DNA of 32,980 nt from Thermoanaerobaculia bacterium. GTDB lineage: Bacteria > Acidobacteriota > Thermoanaerobaculia > UBA5066. The notes beneath the pieces are model-generated. The model searched no databases and had not been told where the DNA came from. It saw only the letters and a list, made by a program, of their open reading frames with translations. Location of the stretch: the NCBI GenBank assembly GCA_022071945.1, contig JAJVIN010000067.1, positions 1 to 32,980 on the forward strand. The letters are read 5' to 3'. The translations under genes were made by a program, and so were the position numbers. Shown one piece after another: positions 31,062-32,980 of the stretch. Numbering within the stretch: position 1 is the first letter of the stretch; every line of letters begins with the position of its first letter.

Positions 31062-32567
31062 GTGAGCGCCCTGCGGCTGCCGGTCGAGATGCGGATCCCG
31101 CCCCCGTTGCCCGTGGCTCGGCCCTCCTCGCGACCGAGACCCCGGACGGCCCTCCTCGTCAATCCCTTCTACCCGAAGGACCCCCACGCGAGCTTTGGCA
31201 GGCACGTCCTGACACCGACCCTCGCACTGACCTCGCTCGCGGCCGTCACACCCGAATCGTGGGATGTCGCCCTGTGGGACGAGAACTTGCTCCAGGGTCC
31301 GTGTCCCTCCGATCCCCTGCCGGAGGTCGTCGGGATCACGGTTCACCTCACGTTCGCCCGACGGGCCTACCAGCTGGCGGACTGGTATCGTCTGCTCGGC
31401 TCCAAGGTGATTCTCGGAGGGCTCCATGTCCTGGCCTGTCCTGACGAGGCAGCCCTCCATGCCGACGCGATTTCGCTGGGGAACGGCGTGACGACCTGGC
31501 CGCAGATCCTCGCCGATGTCGCTGAGGGACGTCTGCGACCCCGCTATCGCGGGGACTTCAGGACCCCGTTTGGCAACGAACCGTCTCCCAGGCGAGCCGT
31601 CTTGCCGCGCTCGTCTTTCCTGACGACGACGAGCATCATCGCCACTCGCGGGTGCCACAACCGTTGCACGTTCTGTTACCTCGCCACAAAGGGACTCGTG
31701 CAGCCCTACCAGACAAGGCCCGTCGAGGATGTCGTCGAGGAGATCCGTCAGGACGGCCAGCCCTATGCCGTGTTCCTGGACAACAACCTCGGAGCCGACC
31801 GTGGCTACCTTCACTCCCTCTGCCGCGCCCTGGAGCCGCTCGGGAGGATCTGGAGCGCCGCGGTGACGATCGATGTCACGGACGATCCCTCACTCATTCG
31901 CCAGATGGCGGAATCCGGCTGCACGGGTGTCTTCGTGGGATTCGAGACGCTCTCCAACGAGAACCTCGCGGACTCGCGGAAACGCTCACCGGCTGCGGAG
32001 GACTACGCGCGCCGTGTTGCCCTTTTCCATGAGCACGGGATCCAGGTCAACGGCAGCTTCGTCTTCGGGTTCGACCACGACGACGCCTCGGTCTTCGAGA
32101 GGACGGTCCGCTGGATCGAGGCGAACCGGCTTGAATGCGCGACGTTTCACATCCTCACGCCCTATCCGGGAACGCCGCTCTTCTCTCAGCTCGATAAAGA
32201 GGGCCGGATCCTCACTCGTGACTGGGATCTCTACGACACGGGGCACGCGGTCTTCGAGCCGAGGAGGATGACGGTGAAGGAGCTGGAAGATGGGTACGCG
32301 TGGGCGTACGAGACGCTCTTCTCGCTGAAGTCCATCTGGGAACGGCGTCCGCGTTCCTTCTCGGCGGCGGCCGGGTATTTCGGGATGTCGCTTCTGTACA
32401 AGAAGTCCAACCCGCTCTGGCGCATCCTGATCCGGAACCGGCTCACGGCGCTCGCCTGGCGTCCGCTCGTCGAGGCCTCGCGCCGGAGGCACTTGCGGCT
32501 CCGGAAGGTCAGCGCCAGATCGGCTGGAACCTGTCCCTCGCCCTCGCTCGTCACCCCGGGTGTTTGA
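31062..32567 (+). CDS. B12-binding-domain radical SAM protein
   Basis: This 501-residue enzyme has an N-terminal Rossmann-like cobalamin-binding-type domain (about 30-170: TALLVNPFYP, VVGITVHLTFARRAY, VILGGLHVLACPDEA) and a radical SAM domain with the iron-sulfur motif CHNRCTFC (Cys198, Cys202, Cys205) preceded by IIATRG. The domain order and the phrases FVGFETLSNENL and FHILTPYPGTPLF are typical of BchE-like class B radical SAM enzymes. The cobalamin His motif (DxHxxG) is not evident, so B12 use is uncertain. The start is GTG 31062 or ATG 31089; either leaves the conserved RTALLVNPF intact. It is followed after 15 bases by an UppS-type gene, suggesting a step in isoprenoid-lipid modification, such as hopanoid, carotenoid or polyprenyl lipid. 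The substrate is unproven. Confidence 0.85.
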   Translation: MSALRLPVEMRIPPPLPVARPSSRPRPRTALLVNPFYPKDPHASFGRHVLTPTLALTSLAAVTPESWDVALWDENLLQGPCPSDPLPEVVGITVHLTFARRAYQLADWYRLLGSKVILGGLHVLACPDEAALHADAISLGNGVTTWPQILADVAEGRLRPRYRGDFRTPFGNEPSPRRAVLPRSSFLTTTSIIATRGCHNRCTFCYLATKGLVQPYQTRPVEDVVEEIRQDGQPYAVFLDNNLGADRGYLHSLCRALEPLGRIWSAAVTIDVTDDPSLIRQMAESGCTGVFVGFETLSNENLADSRKRSPAAEDYARRVALFHEHGIQVNGSFVFGFDHDDASVFERTVRWIEANRLECATFHILTPYPGTPLFSQLDKEGRILTRDWDLYDTGHAVFEPRRMTVKELEDGYAWAYETLFSLKSIWERRPRSFSAAAGYFGMSLLYKKSNPLWRILIRNRLTALAWRPLVEASRRRHLRLRKVSARSAGTCPSPSLVTPGV

Positions 32568-32582
32568 CCGAAGGAGATGAAG

Positions 32583-32885
32583 ATGCACGTTGCGATCATC
32601 ATGGACGGGAACGGCCGCTGGGCGACCCGGCGTGGCCTCCCGCGAACGGAAGGACACCGGGCCGGAGCGGAGGCCGTGCGCCGAACCGTGGAGGCGGCAC
32701 CGGCGCTCGGTATCGACACCCTCACGCTCTACGCCTTCTCGTCGGACAACTGGAAACGGCCCTCCCTGGAGGTCCGGACCCTGATGGAGCTGTTCCGGCT
32801 CTATCTTCAGAAGGAATCGGAGCGCTGCGCTCGCGAGGGGGTGAGGCTCTCGGTCATCCTAGAAACGGCAGTTGGAGGGTCCTGA
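32583..32885 (+). pseudogene. uppS: Truncated cis-isoprenyl diphosphate synthase (UppS type)
   Basis: The first 92 residues are a clean UppS start: [20 protein letters not shown], with the catalytic aspartate at residue 8 in DGNGRW, the GHRAG helix, and [12 protein letters not shown]. After RLSVI, where the family normally continues with GxRxxLP, the frame changes to unrelated LETAVGGS and stops at 32885. The enzyme normally has about 230-250 residues, so over half is missing, including the RxR substrate motif. AAGGAG six bases upstream fixes the ATG at 32583. The cut falls at a CTAG (32859-32862). It was likely the second gene of the radical SAM operon; a separate housekeeping copy must exist elsewhere if this is inactive. 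Confidence 0.88.
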
Positions 32886-32980
32886 AGGGATGGGTCTGTG
32901 CCGGATTGGGCGTAGGTCAGACGTAACAGGGAAGCAGATGGAGTCTTCTCGATGCAGGTGAGCCCGCAATCAGTCTGATC
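32859..32980. other. Foreign sequence joined to truncated uppS (possible end of a mobile element)
   Basis: From about 32859 the sequence no longer encodes UppS in any frame. It begins with CTAGAAACGGCAGTTGG and shows no recognisable gene before the window ends. A sharp switch inside a conserved gene suggests the left end of an insertion sequence, but its family and other end are not visible. Confidence 0.45.

Overview
The window is high-GC bacterial DNA with compact, often stop-to-start overlapping genes. Several protein styles point to an Acidobacteriota genome, perhaps Thermoanaerobaculia-like. These are the Ser/Thr-kinase N-terminus PGTRLGPYEI joined to a WD40/TolB-type tail, an Oar-like TonB receptor fragment with PYVTNPGYTTPP, BNR-repeat secreted proteins, and a Kelch/Ig protein ending in SLH-like modules. 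This assignment is an inference from protein style only.

Layout. 1-6140: a 16-bp tandem repeat (unit GCAGGAGGTCCTGTGT) in front of a short ORF, a 1379-aa exported Kelch/Ig/FnIII/SLH-like protein, then a second smaller array of the same repeat in front of a membrane-anchored ankyrin protein. 6235-11426: an arsenic island. The leftward operon encodes a thioredoxin-like CxxC protein, an ArsP-type permease, ArsF and ArsG. Diverging from it is arsR, followed by a TM2-like protein, the arsenite exporter acr3 and the arsenate reductase arsC. Two inverted repeats of identical geometry (TTTCG-N8-CGAAA followed by TATAGA) sit before the two transcription units. 11441-13483: an exported protein with two deacetylase-like (NodB-fold) modules. 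13745-20784: a seven-gene operon (TetR, lipoprotein HlyD adaptor, ATPase, TolC-like channel, ATPase, two ABC-2 permeases), which is a YbhGFSR-like tripartite exporter whose YbhF-type double ATPase is split in two. A TetR-type palindrome and a consensus promoter precede it.

20958-25548 is a scarred accessory region. A LAS-type metallopeptidase-like gene is duplicated 4,029 bp further on as a pseudogene. Between the copies lie two converging BNR-protein fragments, an intact IS630-family element inserted in CTAG, a truncated reading frame and a SAM methyltransferase. 25776-28634 encodes a 952-aa exported protein I cannot name. 28964-30005 carries two more remnants: a Ser/Thr kinase deleted from its P-loop to its C-terminal beta-propeller, and a TonB-receptor fragment. 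30006-32885: a membrane protein with a winged-helix regulator, then a B12-binding radical SAM enzyme and an undecaprenyl-diphosphate-synthase-type gene. The last gene is cut off by foreign sequence starting at a CTAG, near the window end.

No CRISPR array, rRNA or tRNA was seen. The strongest leads are the Shine-Dalgarno-containing tandem repeats fused to shared gene starts, the paired ars operators, the asymmetric split ATPase pair, and the IS630 transposase whose stop codon is completed by its target site.
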